A stretch of 64,000 nucleotides of DNA. It comes from Teredinibacter haidensis. Its GTDB lineage: Bacteria > Pseudomonadota > Gammaproteobacteria > Pseudomonadales > Cellvibrionaceae. Numbering within the stretch: the first letter of the stretch is position 1; every line of letters starts with the position of its first letter. Of the stretch, positions 35,481 through 44,457 are shown piece by piece. Location: NCBI RefSeq assembly GCF_014211975.1, contig NZ_CP060084.1:930001-994000 (forward strand). The letters are read 5' to 3'. A program made the translations under genes and the position numbers. Under the pieces are notes generated by a model. It worked only from the letters and a program-made list of their open reading frames with translations, did not search any database and had not been told where the DNA came from.

Positions 35481-38400
35481 CTAAACACCCTCCATAAAGT
35501 CCAGCATTCCCTGATGTCGCACCATCTTGCGATGTTTTGCCCATAAGCCCTTAATTTTTTCCTTATTGCAGGCTTTTCGATCGACCAGTACCCGCGTGTT
35601 CAGTTCACCCACTTTGGTGGCGGTGGGGCACTTGCTGAAAACAAACTGGTTACTGATTAAATCCATAAAGGGGCCAGATTTACTGGTGGGCATAATAAAG
35701 ACCAGTTGTAGGCCCAAGGTTTCGGTTAGATAGTTAATGACTTCCCGTGAGCGGGTTTCGTCCATTTTTGAGAAGGCTTCGTCTACCAGTACCATGCGCA
35801 GGTGGGCATTACCCTCGTTAAAACGAAAGGCGGAGGTAATGGCGGCTGAGCGAATGATATAGGCTGGTGTTTCCAGCTGGCCGCCCGAGCCGGTGCCGTA
35901 TTGGCTGAGGGCAATAGGGGCCTTGCCTTCGGGTTCTTTGTAGATTTCGTAGTGGCGATAGTTGCGGTAATCGCTGACTCGGCCGAGTTCACGCAAGGCG
36001 ACCTGCTCATCTTTATCGAGCAGCATCTCCAGCATTTTGTCGCGCACGGCGCAGGCTTTTTCCGACAGCTCGGCATCGAACAGGCTGGTGCCGTCTCCCA
36101 GATTGGGTACGTCGATCACTTCTTTAAAAAAGCGCCAGTAATCCCTAAACTCGGGCACCCATTCATAGCCAAAATAAAAGCGCTCCCGATCAGCACCAAA
36201 GCGGTGATGTTCCAGCTCGCGGTTTAGATCGTCGAGAATGCGCTTGCCGTCGCTAATGGCCTGGTAGATTGAGTGGCACAGGTTGGTAATAAAGGCGGTG
36301 TTAAAACTGTCTTTCAGGCCCGTGAGTTTGTCGTACTTGTCTATCAACACGTTATTTTTCAGGCGATTGCGAATTAAATCCACTTCGCCGCGTAGTTTGA
36401 CCAAGCGTTGAAAAAACTCGTCACCGTGACGATCGCCAAAACCGGTATCGTATAGAATGGAGTCGTGTTCTTTGCATTGCTGGTTGTGGCTGCGAATGGT
36501 ATCAAAAAGTTCGCGCTCGATTTTTTCCAAGCTGCCGCTCAGGGTTTGAACTTCATCTTCAAAATTAAAATCGTTACTCGATTGTTTTGCTCGTCGATCA
36601 GCTTGCTGTAAAGCGTAGGTGCTATCGAAATCCGGGTGCCAGTCACCGATGCGCTCGATGGCGACTTCAGCTTCTTCCTGGGCTTCCTGGAATACGTCAA
36701 CGGCGTCGGCCAGCTCTTTCACCTTCTTTTCGCACTGGCGTTCACGCTCCAGTAAGCGACCGGACTCCTTGCCCAGCTCGCGATTTTGTTCTTGCTGTTC
36801 GTTATAGGCTGTTTTGAGGCTTTGAAGTTGTTCTTCTAGTAGCTGGAAATCACTCAAATCCAAACGCTCCAGGGCTGACTCGGCGTTTTGAATGTCTCGG
36901 TGGAGTACAAGTATGGTTTGAATTACTTCGGCGCACTGTACAGGCCGGATAGCCTCTACCTGTTCGAAAATACGTGCGATACGCTGGTAATCCTGTTCGG
37001 CGCTGTTCGCTTCTATGGCGATTTGCTCGCGCTCTTTCTCTTTCGCTTTTAGCGCACGCTCACGGGCACCCTGGCCGAAGACCAGTTCACTATCATCAAG
37101 ATCGCATCGCCACATGCTGTAACTGCCTGACCCCAAACCTTCGGGTGTAATACCGCGCGCTGTCGAGCGCAAGGCTTCGGCATCCTCCACCCGAATTACT
37201 GAGCCGTAAGAGGCTCGCAGGTAGAACTCAGCGGTTTTGTGGCTGAAGTCCATGACTTCGATAACCGAATGATTCGGAAGCGATAGGCGTTCGGCATCGC
37301 GCTGGGCCTTGTAACCCTGAATAACACGGGCGCGATTGCGGCGGGCATCAGCTAGGTTGCGCACAATACGAATAGCCTCGGCTTCGTATTCGTGCTCCAC
37401 AATAATCGAAAAGCGAGCACCGCCAATATAGCCTTCGATGGCCATTTGCCATTTGGGGTCGAGAATTTCAATATAGTCGCAGAGTACTCGTGGGTCTGCC
37501 TGCGGACAGATTTTCTTTATAGCGGCCAGCGCGCTTTCTACATAGGGCGGGTAGTTGATTTTTTTACTTTGCAGTAATTGAATTTCTTTTTGTTTCTGTC
37601 GCAATCGGTTTTGCAGATCTTCTCGTTTGCGGTTTTGATTGGATAGCAGAAGGGCAATCTGGTCGCGGATATTGCTTCCGTTGTTTTGTGGTTGTGAGTG
37701 TAGATAGTTGGCCCAACGGCGATGATCGGTTTCGGCCTGAGTTACCTTCCCCAGGTAGGATTCCAGTGGTGCGGTGTCAATCCAGTCTCTGCCCAGTAAG
37801 CGGGTTAGGTCAAAATCTGTGAGTTCGGCGCTGGCGGTAACGGTTTTGGCCAATGCACGACATTCTTTACTGTCGAGCGCGGGAATATCCACCGCAAGAG
37901 AAAATTCGTTTAAGGCGCTGGTGAGCTTTTGGCTTGACTGAATATTACGTTCTAGTTGGTGGTGCTGTTCCAGTAACGGCCGGGCTTTTTCTGCCAGCGT
38001 ACGGTTTGCGTCGGCAATGGATTTTTCCAAAGCGTCCTTGTCTTTAAGTGCGGTAATGCCCTGGCGTTGTGCTTCCAACGTAATAATGTCTTCGTGTGTT
38101 TGCCGGTGGAGCTGCTCACTTTGGCGAATTTTATTTTCGTTTTCGATCAGGGATTCATGGGTTTCTTTTTGATTCTGCTTCGCAGAAACATAGGCATTGT
38201 GGTTGCTGTCAAAGCGGCGCGAGGCTTCGATATATTCTGCCAGGCGGCGTTCCACCCAGGTATCGATATAGCGTTTGGCTCCATCGGTGGCCAGGGTGAG
38301 GGTCTCAATGGAATCACGTATTGCTCTGGTATCGCTTTCCATTTGATGAATGGTTTTCATCAGCTCGGAAACGTTGCGAATAGCATCGCCTAGATCTTTA

Positions 38401-39119
38401 GGTTCCAACACTTCACGGGCGACAAATTCGTTAATGCTTTTAACTGGTTTGTAGGCCATAAAATTGGAGAATGTACGCGCTGCGTGTTTGGCCTCACGGT
38501 CCGATACGGCTTCACGGCGGCCGCGGAGCGCGCCGTAAAGGCGGCGCAGATAAGCACCTTTTTTATCGTAAATTTCAATGTTTTTGCTGCCGAATTCCTT
38601 TTTCAGTAACGTGGCAATTTCTGTAATAGGAACGATATGTTTACCATCGGGGTATTCACGTACAAAGTGTGAAAGTGCCAGTTGTTCTCCGGGCGCGATT
38701 AAAAAAATTAAATCGTCCAGTCTTGCCTGTTTTTGTGTTCCGGCGCTATCGACATGGGCGCGTATACACATCACGGCAGTAAAGGCTTCGCTATTTTCAC
38801 CCTGCGTTGGGTGAAATATGCCAGCAACGTAACCATCAGTGGCGTGGGGGCGAGCATAGCTGCCGTCGTCGCAACCCAAAACATAGGAAGCGAGGGTACG
38901 TACCTGTTTGCCGCCGCGCCCCTTCTGTGTCGTTTCGTCTTGACCCGGGTTGTAGTTAAACAGATTTTCGTGCGCGGCTGTCATTAAAGTTTGAATCGCA
39001 TCCGCCGCTGTGGTTTTACCTGAGCCGTTGCCGCCGGAAAATAAATTGATGGGGCCAAAATCAAATTCCAGATGTGGAATATTGCCCCAGTTAACGAAGA
39101 CACCTTTCTTTAAAAACAT
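35481..39119 (-). CDS. mksB: MksB/JetC SMC-like ATPase
   Basis: 1212 residues. Walker A is GGNGSGKTT at 29-37; a long central coiled coil (about 300-850) surrounds a hinge-like segment; the ABC signature is in SQYGTGSGGQ; Walker B and D-loop are VLVDEAFSKMDE at about 1111-1122 (Asp1113-Glu1114). This is the condensin-like motor of MksBEF/Wadjet, which loads on DNA with the MksE and MksF kleisin subunits and extrudes loops. The start codon overlaps the mksE stop by one base (TAATG). In Pseudomonas-type MksBEF it works in chromosome organisation, and in JetABCD in plasmid defence. The presence of a JetD-like gene in this window favours the second, but its separation leaves this open. Confidence 0.9.
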   Translation of the reverse strand: MFLKKGVFVNWGNIPHLEFDFGPINLFSGGNGSGKTTAADAIQTLMTAAHENLFNYNPGQDETTQKGRGGKQVRTLASYVLGCDDGSYARPHATDGYVAGIFHPTQGENSEAFTAVMCIRAHVDSAGTQKQARLDDLIFLIAPGEQLALSHFVREYPDGKHIVPITEIATLLKKEFGSKNIEIYDKKGAYLRRLYGALRGRREAVSDREAKHAARTFSNFMAYKPVKSINEFVAREVLEPKDLGDAIRNVSELMKTIHQMESDTRAIRDSIETLTLATDGAKRYIDTWVERRLAEYIEASRRFDSNHNAYVSAKQNQKETHESLIENENKIRQSEQLHRQTHEDIITLEAQRQGITALKDKDALEKSIADANRTLAEKARPLLEQHHQLERNIQSSQKLTSALNEFSLAVDIPALDSKECRALAKTVTASAELTDFDLTRLLGRDWIDTAPLESYLGKVTQAETDHRRWANYLHSQPQNNGSNIRDQIALLLSNQNRKREDLQNRLRQKQKEIQLLQSKKINYPPYVESALAAIKKICPQADPRVLCDYIEILDPKWQMAIEGYIGGARFSIIVEHEYEAEAIRIVRNLADARRNRARVIQGYKAQRDAERLSLPNHSVIEVMDFSHKTAEFYLRASYGSVIRVEDAEALRSTARGITPEGLGSGSYSMWRCDLDDSELVFGQGARERALKAKEKEREQIAIEANSAEQDYQRIARIFEQVEAIRPVQCAEVIQTILVLHRDIQNAESALERLDLSDFQLLEEQLQSLKTAYNEQQEQNRELGKESGRLLERERQCEKKVKELADAVDVFQEAQEEAEVAIERIGDWHPDFDSTYALQQADRRAKQSSNDFNFEDEVQTLSGSLEKIERELFDTIRSHNQQCKEHDSILYDTGFGDRHGDEFFQRLVKLRGEVDLIRNRLKNNVLIDKYDKLTGLKDSFNTAFITNLCHSIYQAISDGKRILDDLNRELEHHRFGADRERFYFGYEWVPEFRDYWRFFKEVIDVPNLGDGTSLFDAELSEKACAVRDKMLEMLLDKDEQVALRELGRVSDYRNYRHYEIYKEPEGKAPIALSQYGTGSGGQLETPAYIIRSAAITSAFRFNEGNAHLRMVLVDEAFSKMDETRSREVINYLTETLGLQLVFIMPTSKSGPFMDLISNQFVFSKCPTATKVGELNTRVLVDRKACNKEKIKGLWAKHRKMVRHQGMLDFMEGV

Positions 39120-39871
39120 TAGTGGGCATCCTCGTTGTTCACTACATCACCATGTTCGGGGTTGTCGAACATGGTGCTGGCTACGATGTTATTCGGTTTT
39201 TCTTCACTTGTTTCAATGGGCGGCTCACCCTTTAAACTGTTTAGCACTTCGTCGGTCACAAAACTGGTGATGGAGGGTTGAATACTGATCCAGCTTTCAT
39301 CGCTATCTAGCTCGGTATCGATATTGAATTGGATTAAGCGCAACTGGCGCAAGCGGGTAAAAAGCTTGTTTCGCTCGACTTGGCCTTCCGGTAGATGGCG
39401 TTTGAGAAGGTTGTTGATGGCGATGGCCAGCCCTTCCAGCGAAATCATAACCCGACCTTTTTCATCCACCTGGCCTTCCCGAAGGGCCTTTTCGTATTCT
39501 GCGCGGAGCACCAAAATAACGGCGACTTCCTGTTGGCTGGGGCGAGAGCGAAAACCGCTGTTATAGGGAGAGTTTTCGTCGTCTATCAAACCGGGGATTT
39601 CTGCGCCCGGCGGGTAGATGCGAATAAAGGCAAACTGTCGGTTGTGTTGAATACGGATCCCGATAATGTGTAAATATTCTTCTATTAAACCGGCACACTG
39701 AAGATAACGGTCGTAAAGAGTTGCCTCAATCTGACTTTCGTCGCGGCAGATTACGCCGTAATCTAAAAGACGGATTAAAATTTCGGAATATTCATCACGG
39801 CTTAGGCCGGATTTTCCCAGTTGTTCTGTAAGGAAGTTTTCGATCATTTTGTTTGTAGCTGTTGTTTCCAC
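39119..39871 (-). CDS. mksE: MksE/JetB condensin accessory subunit
   Basis: 250 residues, soluble. The middle block LVLRAEYEKALREGQVDEKGRVMISLEGLAIAINNLLKR is typical of the winged-helix MksE/JetB (DUF4194) family, which forms the KITE-type dimer on the kleisin. It lies between mksF and mksB, coupled to mksB by a one-base overlap and separated from mksF by 117 nt. The acidic C-terminal tail (NPEHGDVVNNEDAH) is not conserved in my recollection of the family. Confidence 0.86.
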   Translation of the reverse strand: METTATNKMIENFLTEQLGKSGLSRDEYSEILIRLLDYGVICRDESQIEATLYDRYLQCAGLIEEYLHIIGIRIQHNRQFAFIRIYPPGAEIPGLIDDENSPYNSGFRSRPSQQEVAVILVLRAEYEKALREGQVDEKGRVMISLEGLAIAINNLLKRHLPEGQVERNKLFTRLRQLRLIQFNIDTELDSDESWISIQPSITSFVTDEVLNSLKGEPPIETSEEKPNNIVASTMFDNPEHGDVVNNEDAH

Positions 39872-39988
39872 TTAAATTGGGGGTGTAGGGCAAAGTATTT
39901 TCTTCAAACTGTCGCGACGGTTGATGATATGTGCCAGGGGATATCTTTTGAATCCTTCCCCTGATGTATTGCTAGTTGTGGTTCAAAA

Positions 39989-41416
39989 TTAATTTTTTTT
40001 TAGTTCTATCGTAAACTCATCCAGCTCATCGTAATATTCGGTTTTAATTCTGTGGCCAGTTGGTTCTACGTTAAAACTATGCTCTGTGCTTAAATTATTA
40101 ATCGCACCCAATTCTACAATGTGAGCCATTGCCAATAAATCGGGAGCGCTGTCGACCGGTAGATTACGGGAAGAAATTTTTTGCCCTGAGCGAAGTGCTT
40201 TTATTACATACTCACGTACATTCTGGTTGTTAATGGTAAACGCCTGATCCAGCAATTGCTGAATAAGGATTTCTCTCTGAGCATTTTCGTCTACGGATTG
40301 TTCTTCACTAACGGCCGTTTTTACAAACTGTGTTTGTTTACGCTCCTGCACTTTTATATGCGCCGGGTCGATTAGTTGCAGCTTCACCGTAGTCATTTGC
40401 TCTGCGGCAGTCTGCATTTTTTTTTCGAACATCTGTGGCGACAAGCTTTGCAGGCCTTTGCACACTTGCAGTAGGTCGTTATTTTGCTGGCTGTTAAGGT
40501 AGCTGAGTTGGCGAATAATGATATCGGCGCGTTTGGTAAAGCCGTGCAGTGCGCGGCGCAGAGCTGGCAGCATAATGTCGGCGGCATTGCCCATGCGTCT
40601 TTCAATGGTGTCGAGAATAAGCCATAGCACTGACTGCCCCTCTATCGCTAGCTCTGGTACCAGTCTGCGCAATTGTATTTCAATCTGTCGCTTGCTGTCG
40701 GTTTTCTTGCGGCGAATTTTGCCTATAGCCTTGTGAATCTGGTCGCGGTGTTTTTCTACGCTGTCGGCGGAAAGGCGAACGGATACATCTGGCTGAAAAC
40801 GTTTTTCCATAAACTCGAAAAATTGATCGGTCGCCTGTTGTACTAGCTGCTGGGCTTCGACCTCGCGAACCAGTTGACGCTTGCGTTCTTCCAGTTCGGA
40901 GATGACATCAGTGAAATCGGTCACAATGCGTTCCGAGGACTCGAAGGCATCGATAAGGTCGTGGACCTCTCCGCGGTTGAGGAAGGCCTCTAGGGCATTC
41001 AGCGTGTTACGAGTATTGCGGTGCCGAGTGCGAACTTGGGTGCTGTCTGATTCGACTAGCGATTGGGTGAATTTGCGGCCCATGCGGCTGAAAGGGTAGG
41101 TGGTGTGCATGGTGGCAGTGTCCACTTGCTTTTCTAGCCAGCCGAAATCCAGCAGCTGCTTAAGAATCCAGTTGCCTTGCTCGCGGTTGTTTTTAAAGCG
41201 CGTTTCCTCTTCCTCATCGTCTGCTTCCAGTATAGGAGCGCGCACGAGAGCTTCCTCCAGTATTTCCACCACTTGGTCACGGCAGAGCGACGAGCCATAG
41301 TCGGCGTTGGAGCTGTATAAGCGTTGGTAGAGCAGGCACAGGCAGTGAACCACTTGTTCGCGGTACTTACTGGTAAGTGGCTTGAAAAAGTGCTGGCGCT
41401 CTGGGGTGAAAAACAT
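39989..41416 (-). CDS. mksF: MksF/JetA kleisin-like subunit
   Basis: 475 residues, largely helical. The N-terminus has a winged-helix-type segment (FFKPLTSKYREQVVHCLCLLYQRLY), then an acidic stretch (EADDEEEE), a helical core with LRRALHGFTKRADIIIRQLSYL, and a C-terminal half with a second winged-helix-like region. This is the Wadjet JetA/MksF (DUF5716) type. It is the first gene of the operon mksF-mksE-mksB on the minus strand; its promoter must lie in 41417-41641, next to the tRNA terminator. Confidence 0.85.
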   Translation of the reverse strand: MFFTPERQHFFKPLTSKYREQVVHCLCLLYQRLYSSNADYGSSLCRDQVVEILEEALVRAPILEADDEEEETRFKNNREQGNWILKQLLDFGWLEKQVDTATMHTTYPFSRMGRKFTQSLVESDSTQVRTRHRNTRNTLNALEAFLNRGEVHDLIDAFESSERIVTDFTDVISELEERKRQLVREVEAQQLVQQATDQFFEFMEKRFQPDVSVRLSADSVEKHRDQIHKAIGKIRRKKTDSKRQIEIQLRRLVPELAIEGQSVLWLILDTIERRMGNAADIMLPALRRALHGFTKRADIIIRQLSYLNSQQNNDLLQVCKGLQSLSPQMFEKKMQTAAEQMTTVKLQLIDPAHIKVQERKQTQFVKTAVSEEQSVDENAQREILIQQLLDQAFTINNQNVREYVIKALRSGQKISSRNLPVDSAPDLLAMAHIVELGAINNLSTEHSFNVEPTGHRIKTEYYDELDEFTIELKKN

Positions 41417-41610
41417 GCTTTTCGAGGTACACCGAGTTCTTATCTGGGAGCGTATGGTAGTGGTTTACGAAAGGGATGGGAATGGGTTTTTTGGGTGGAT
41501 TTAAGGATGACTTCGGGAAGGGTAAATTGTACCGGCCCAAGGGATGTTATGCGCTTTTGGGGCTTCGTCGCTGCGCTGGGGCAGCCTGTGGAGTCAAACA
41601 TTACCCACAA

Positions 41611-41638
41611 AAAAACCGGCACAGGGCCGGTTTTTTTT
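41611..41638 (-). terminator. Intrinsic terminator after tRNA-Arg
   Basis: Stem AACCGGC/GCCGGTT with A and T runs on both sides, directly downstream of the tRNA on the minus strand. It may act in both directions. Confidence 0.85.
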
Positions 41639-41641
41639 GTA

Positions 41642-41718
41642 TGGCGCACTCGGGAGGATTCGAACCTCCGACCGCTCGGTTCGTAGCCGAGTACTCTATC
41701 CAGCTGAGCTACGAGTGC
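41642..41718 (-). tRNA. tRNA-Arg (anticodon ACG)
   Basis: The 77-nt cloverleaf reads on the minus strand. The acceptor is GCACTCG pairing with CGAGTGC, followed by G and an encoded CCA. The D-arm is AGCTCAGCTGGATAGAG, the anticodon loop CTACGAA gives ACG, and the T-loop is GGTTCGAATCC. The A34 would be deaminated to inosine to read CGU, CGC and CGA. Confidence 0.97.
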
Positions 41719-41891
41719 GTGGGGTTTCAACTGCCATGTAGCTCGTTGAGGGCGCGTATCTTATGCAGTTGGCTGGTTAGAGTCAAGAGGGAGATTGCAG
41801 GATTTTTAAGTTTTTTATTGTGGGCCGCGAAGAGCGGCAGAATCGGTTAAACTGTTGGCAACATGATTTAATGTCGTTTAGGGGTAGTGCT

Positions 41892-42350
41892 TTGAAAACA
41901 AAACCATCCAAATTACTAGAAAGAAAGAATATTGCTCTGATTGCTCACGATAATATGAAAGAAAATTTATGTGCTTGGGCTATTAAACATAAGGCGGAAC
42001 TTGGTCGCCACAACTTGTATGCCACGGGCACAACCGGGTACAAGCTTGAATCCGCCACGGGTTTAAGCATTCAAAAGTGCGCAAGCGGCCCGATGGGAGG
42101 GGATCAGCAAATTGGTGCCAAGATCTCTCAAGGTGACGTGGATATGCTTATATTTTTCTGGGATCCATTTGAGCCAATGCCCCACGATCCCGATGTAAAA
42201 GCTCTATTGCGCATCGCGGCCGTGTGGAACATTCCCGTGGCCTGTAATCCTGCTTCTGCGGACTTTATTATCTATTCACAGCTGATCTCTCAAGATTATG
42301 AGCGTCAGGTACCTGACTACGAATCTTATATCGCTGAGCGAATTGTTTGA
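41892..42350 (+). CDS. mgsA: Methylglyoxal synthase
   Basis: Converts dihydroxyacetone phosphate to methylglyoxal and phosphate, a glycolytic bypass. The protein contains IALIAHD, YATGTTG (phosphate-binding), SGPMGGDQQ with the catalytic Asp71, FFWDPFEPMPHDPDVKALLR and IPVACNPASADFII. I place the start at TTG 41892 because AGGGG lies 7 nt upstream and the resulting length of 152 and the Asp71 numbering match the E. coli enzyme; the ATG at 41871 would add seven residues. The gene is monocistronic, followed by a stem-loop at 42405. Confidence 0.93.
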   Translation: MKTKPSKLLERKNIALIAHDNMKENLCAWAIKHKAELGRHNLYATGTTGYKLESATGLSIQKCASGPMGGDQQIGAKISQGDVDMLIFFWDPFEPMPHDPDVKALLRIAAVWNIPVACNPASADFIIYSQLISQDYERQVPDYESYIAERIV

Positions 42351-42404
42351 TCTGCTTTGAGTGGTTGTGTACTTTTGCAGCCTCTCATCTATCTCCCCAA
42401 TATG

Positions 42405-42431
42405 TGCGCGCTTAAGGCGCGCATTTCTTAT
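42405..42431 (+). terminator. Weak stem-loop terminator after mgsA
   Basis: 7-bp GC stem TGCGCGC/GCGCGCA with a 5-nt loop. The following T-rich stretch is interrupted, so termination may be inefficient. Confidence 0.55.
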
Positions 42432-42711
42432 ATTTTTTTATCGATACAAGCATAACCTCCCCGACTTGTGGCTTCGGCGGTTAGTGGGCTGGGATGGTCT
42501 GTGTGGTGTAATCCCTTTTCGAATGCGTGGCTTTTTCAATATCGTCCGCTCAAATTTCGTTCGATAAGTTGGGGCGTGGAGCTCTTTAGCGTCATTATTG
42601 TTTCGCATGGTTGTTTCGGTTAGCGCAAATGATTGATTCTGTTAAAGAAATACTTCTCATTTCCCGTTTTCGTGATACTGTTTATCCCGAACAATCCAGA
42701 GGATAAACAGT
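42432..42711. other. Intergenic region upstream of ggt
   Basis: No open frame that I would support; a 68-codon frame beginning in the terminator region is probably chance. An AGAGGA ribosome-binding site lies 8 nt before the TTG start of ggt. No clear promoter boxes. Confidence 0.4.
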
Positions 42712-44415
42712 TTGAAACGCCCAATTTGGATTTTAAGCTTACTGTTGGTGGTCTGCAGCCACCCGTGTTTTGCCAAGGCTCCGTTCTCTAATGATTATGC
42801 GGGGATGGCTGTTGTTACTGAGGATGGCCGTGGTGCTGTCGCTTCGGTGAATAGTATTGCCAGCCAAGTAGGATTGGAGGCCTTTGCCAACGGTGGGAAC
42901 GCTGTCGATGCTGCAGCCGCCATTGCTTTTACGCTTGGTGTGGTTGATAGCGCGAACTCGGGTATTGGTGGCGGATGTTTTATTCTCGTTCGCTGGGCCG
43001 ACGGATCGATAGAGGCAATTGATGGCCGAGAAATGGCGCCAGTGAACGCCACACAGGAAATGTTTCTGGTGGATGGTGAGTATGACCCATCCCTAAGTAA
43101 AACTGGGGCGCTCGCTATCGGTGTTCCCGGCTCAGTTGCTGCGCTGGACTACCTGTTGAAAAAGGGCGGAAAGCTTAGCTGGAAGGAGGCTGTTCTGCCG
43201 GCCGTAAATATTGCCGAACAGGGCTTTTCTCTGGGCAGTCACGATGCCAAGCGCTTGGCTCGCACGGCTTCCCGGCTGAATCAATTTCCCGCTAGTGCCG
43301 CAATATTCCTGGATAAAGACGCCCAAGCTTGGGGGGCCGGGCACGTTTTAAAACAGCCGGATCTGGCTCGAACCTATCAGCTGCTGGCTGATCATGGCAG
43401 TGATTACTTTTATCGAGGAGATTTCGCCAAGCAGGTTGCGAGCTGGATGAGGGTAAATGGTGGCAGGGTTACTGAAAAAGATTTTGCCGGGTACCAGGTT
43501 CTTCTGCGTGAGCCTATCCGCACAACCTTTCATGGTTATGATATTGTTGGATTTCCTCCTCCAAGCTCTGGAGGCGTAGCTGTCGCACAAATTCTGAATA
43601 TTCTGGAAAACTTCCCGCTTAAGCAGCTCACAGAAATTGATCGCTACCATACGACAATTGAGGCTATGAAGCTTGCCTTTGCGGATCGTGCCCAATGGCT
43701 AGGGGATGCCGATTTTGCTAATGTTCCGAAAGGCCTTATCGAGAAAAGTTACGCAAAAGCCTTAGCGAACAAAATAGATGCTGCCAAAGCAACCCAGGTG
43801 AAGGGCCACAGTACGCCACCAAAATCGACAACGGATATCTTCAATCGTCACACCACTCATATTGCCGTGGCTGATCGCGAAGGGAATTGGGTGGCTATAA
43901 CCACCACATTAAATACCAGTTACGGTAGTAAGGTGACTATCCCGGGAACTGGAGTGTTAATGAATAACCAGATGGATGATTTCGCTACGAAAGAGGGGGT
44001 TCCGAACGCCTTCGGTTTGATCGGTTATAGTGCGAATAAGGTTGAAGCACGCAAAAGACCGCTTTCCAGCATGAGCCCGACCCTTGTGTTAAAAAAGGGT
44101 AAGCCCGTTTTAACTACCGGTGCTGCGGGTGGCCCGACAATTATTACCCAGGTAGTGCAAATACTGGTAAACCGCTTGGCTCTTGACAACTCCTTACTGA
44201 AGTCGATGGAGGTCCCGCGAGTGCACCAACAATGGCAGCCTGAAAGGACGTTGATCGATCCAAGTGTTGACGAGAGTCTGCGAAAAGGCCTGGACGCGCG
44301 AGGGCATCAATTGGCAGACTGGCCAGGGTTTGGAACAGCGCAAAGTATTGCCCTGGAAAATGGTCGATTTGTAGCGGTTTCTGAACCGCGTTTAAAGGAC
44401 AGGATGTCGGAATAA
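42712..44415 (+). CDS. ggt: Gamma-glutamyltransferase (glutathione hydrolase precursor)
   Basis: 567 residues. Periplasmic: a signal peptide (about 1-21, ending CFAKA) precedes the proenzyme. The conserved GRGAVAS, GGNAVDAAAA, NSGIGGGCF and DGREMAP blocks form the large subunit. Autocleavage is expected before Thr381 (H-T-T-H), which becomes the N-terminal nucleophile of the small subunit. The oxyanion and binding residues are in TTTLNTSYGSKV, MNNQMDDF, RPLSSMSPT and TGAAGGPTI. It hydrolyses or transfers the gamma-glutamyl group of glutathione. The TTG start is supported by AGAGGA. The gene is alone on its strand and convergent with the broken S9 peptidase gene. Confidence 0.94.
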   Translation: MKRPIWILSLLLVVCSHPCFAKAPFSNDYAGMAVVTEDGRGAVASVNSIASQVGLEAFANGGNAVDAAAAIAFTLGVVDSANSGIGGGCFILVRWADGSIEAIDGREMAPVNATQEMFLVDGEYDPSLSKTGALAIGVPGSVAALDYLLKKGGKLSWKEAVLPAVNIAEQGFSLGSHDAKRLARTASRLNQFPASAAIFLDKDAQAWGAGHVLKQPDLARTYQLLADHGSDYFYRGDFAKQVASWMRVNGGRVTEKDFAGYQVLLREPIRTTFHGYDIVGFPPPSSGGVAVAQILNILENFPLKQLTEIDRYHTTIEAMKLAFADRAQWLGDADFANVPKGLIEKSYAKALANKIDAAKATQVKGHSTPPKSTTDIFNRHTTHIAVADREGNWVAITTTLNTSYGSKVTIPGTGVLMNNQMDDFATKEGVPNAFGLIGYSANKVEARKRPLSSMSPTLVLKKGKPVLTTGAAGGPTIITQVVQILVNRLALDNSLLKSMEVPRVHQQWQPERTLIDPSVDESLRKGLDARGHQLADWPGFGTAQSIALENGRFVAVSEPRLKDRMSE

Positions 44416-44457
44416 AATTATAGATTAGGCCCGTTCTGGGGGAAGGGCCCTTGCACT

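Noticed and set aside
42361..42567. 68-codon plus-strand frame between mgsA and ggt
   Set aside because: It starts over the mgsA terminator, has no ribosome-binding site, and no recognisable sequence.
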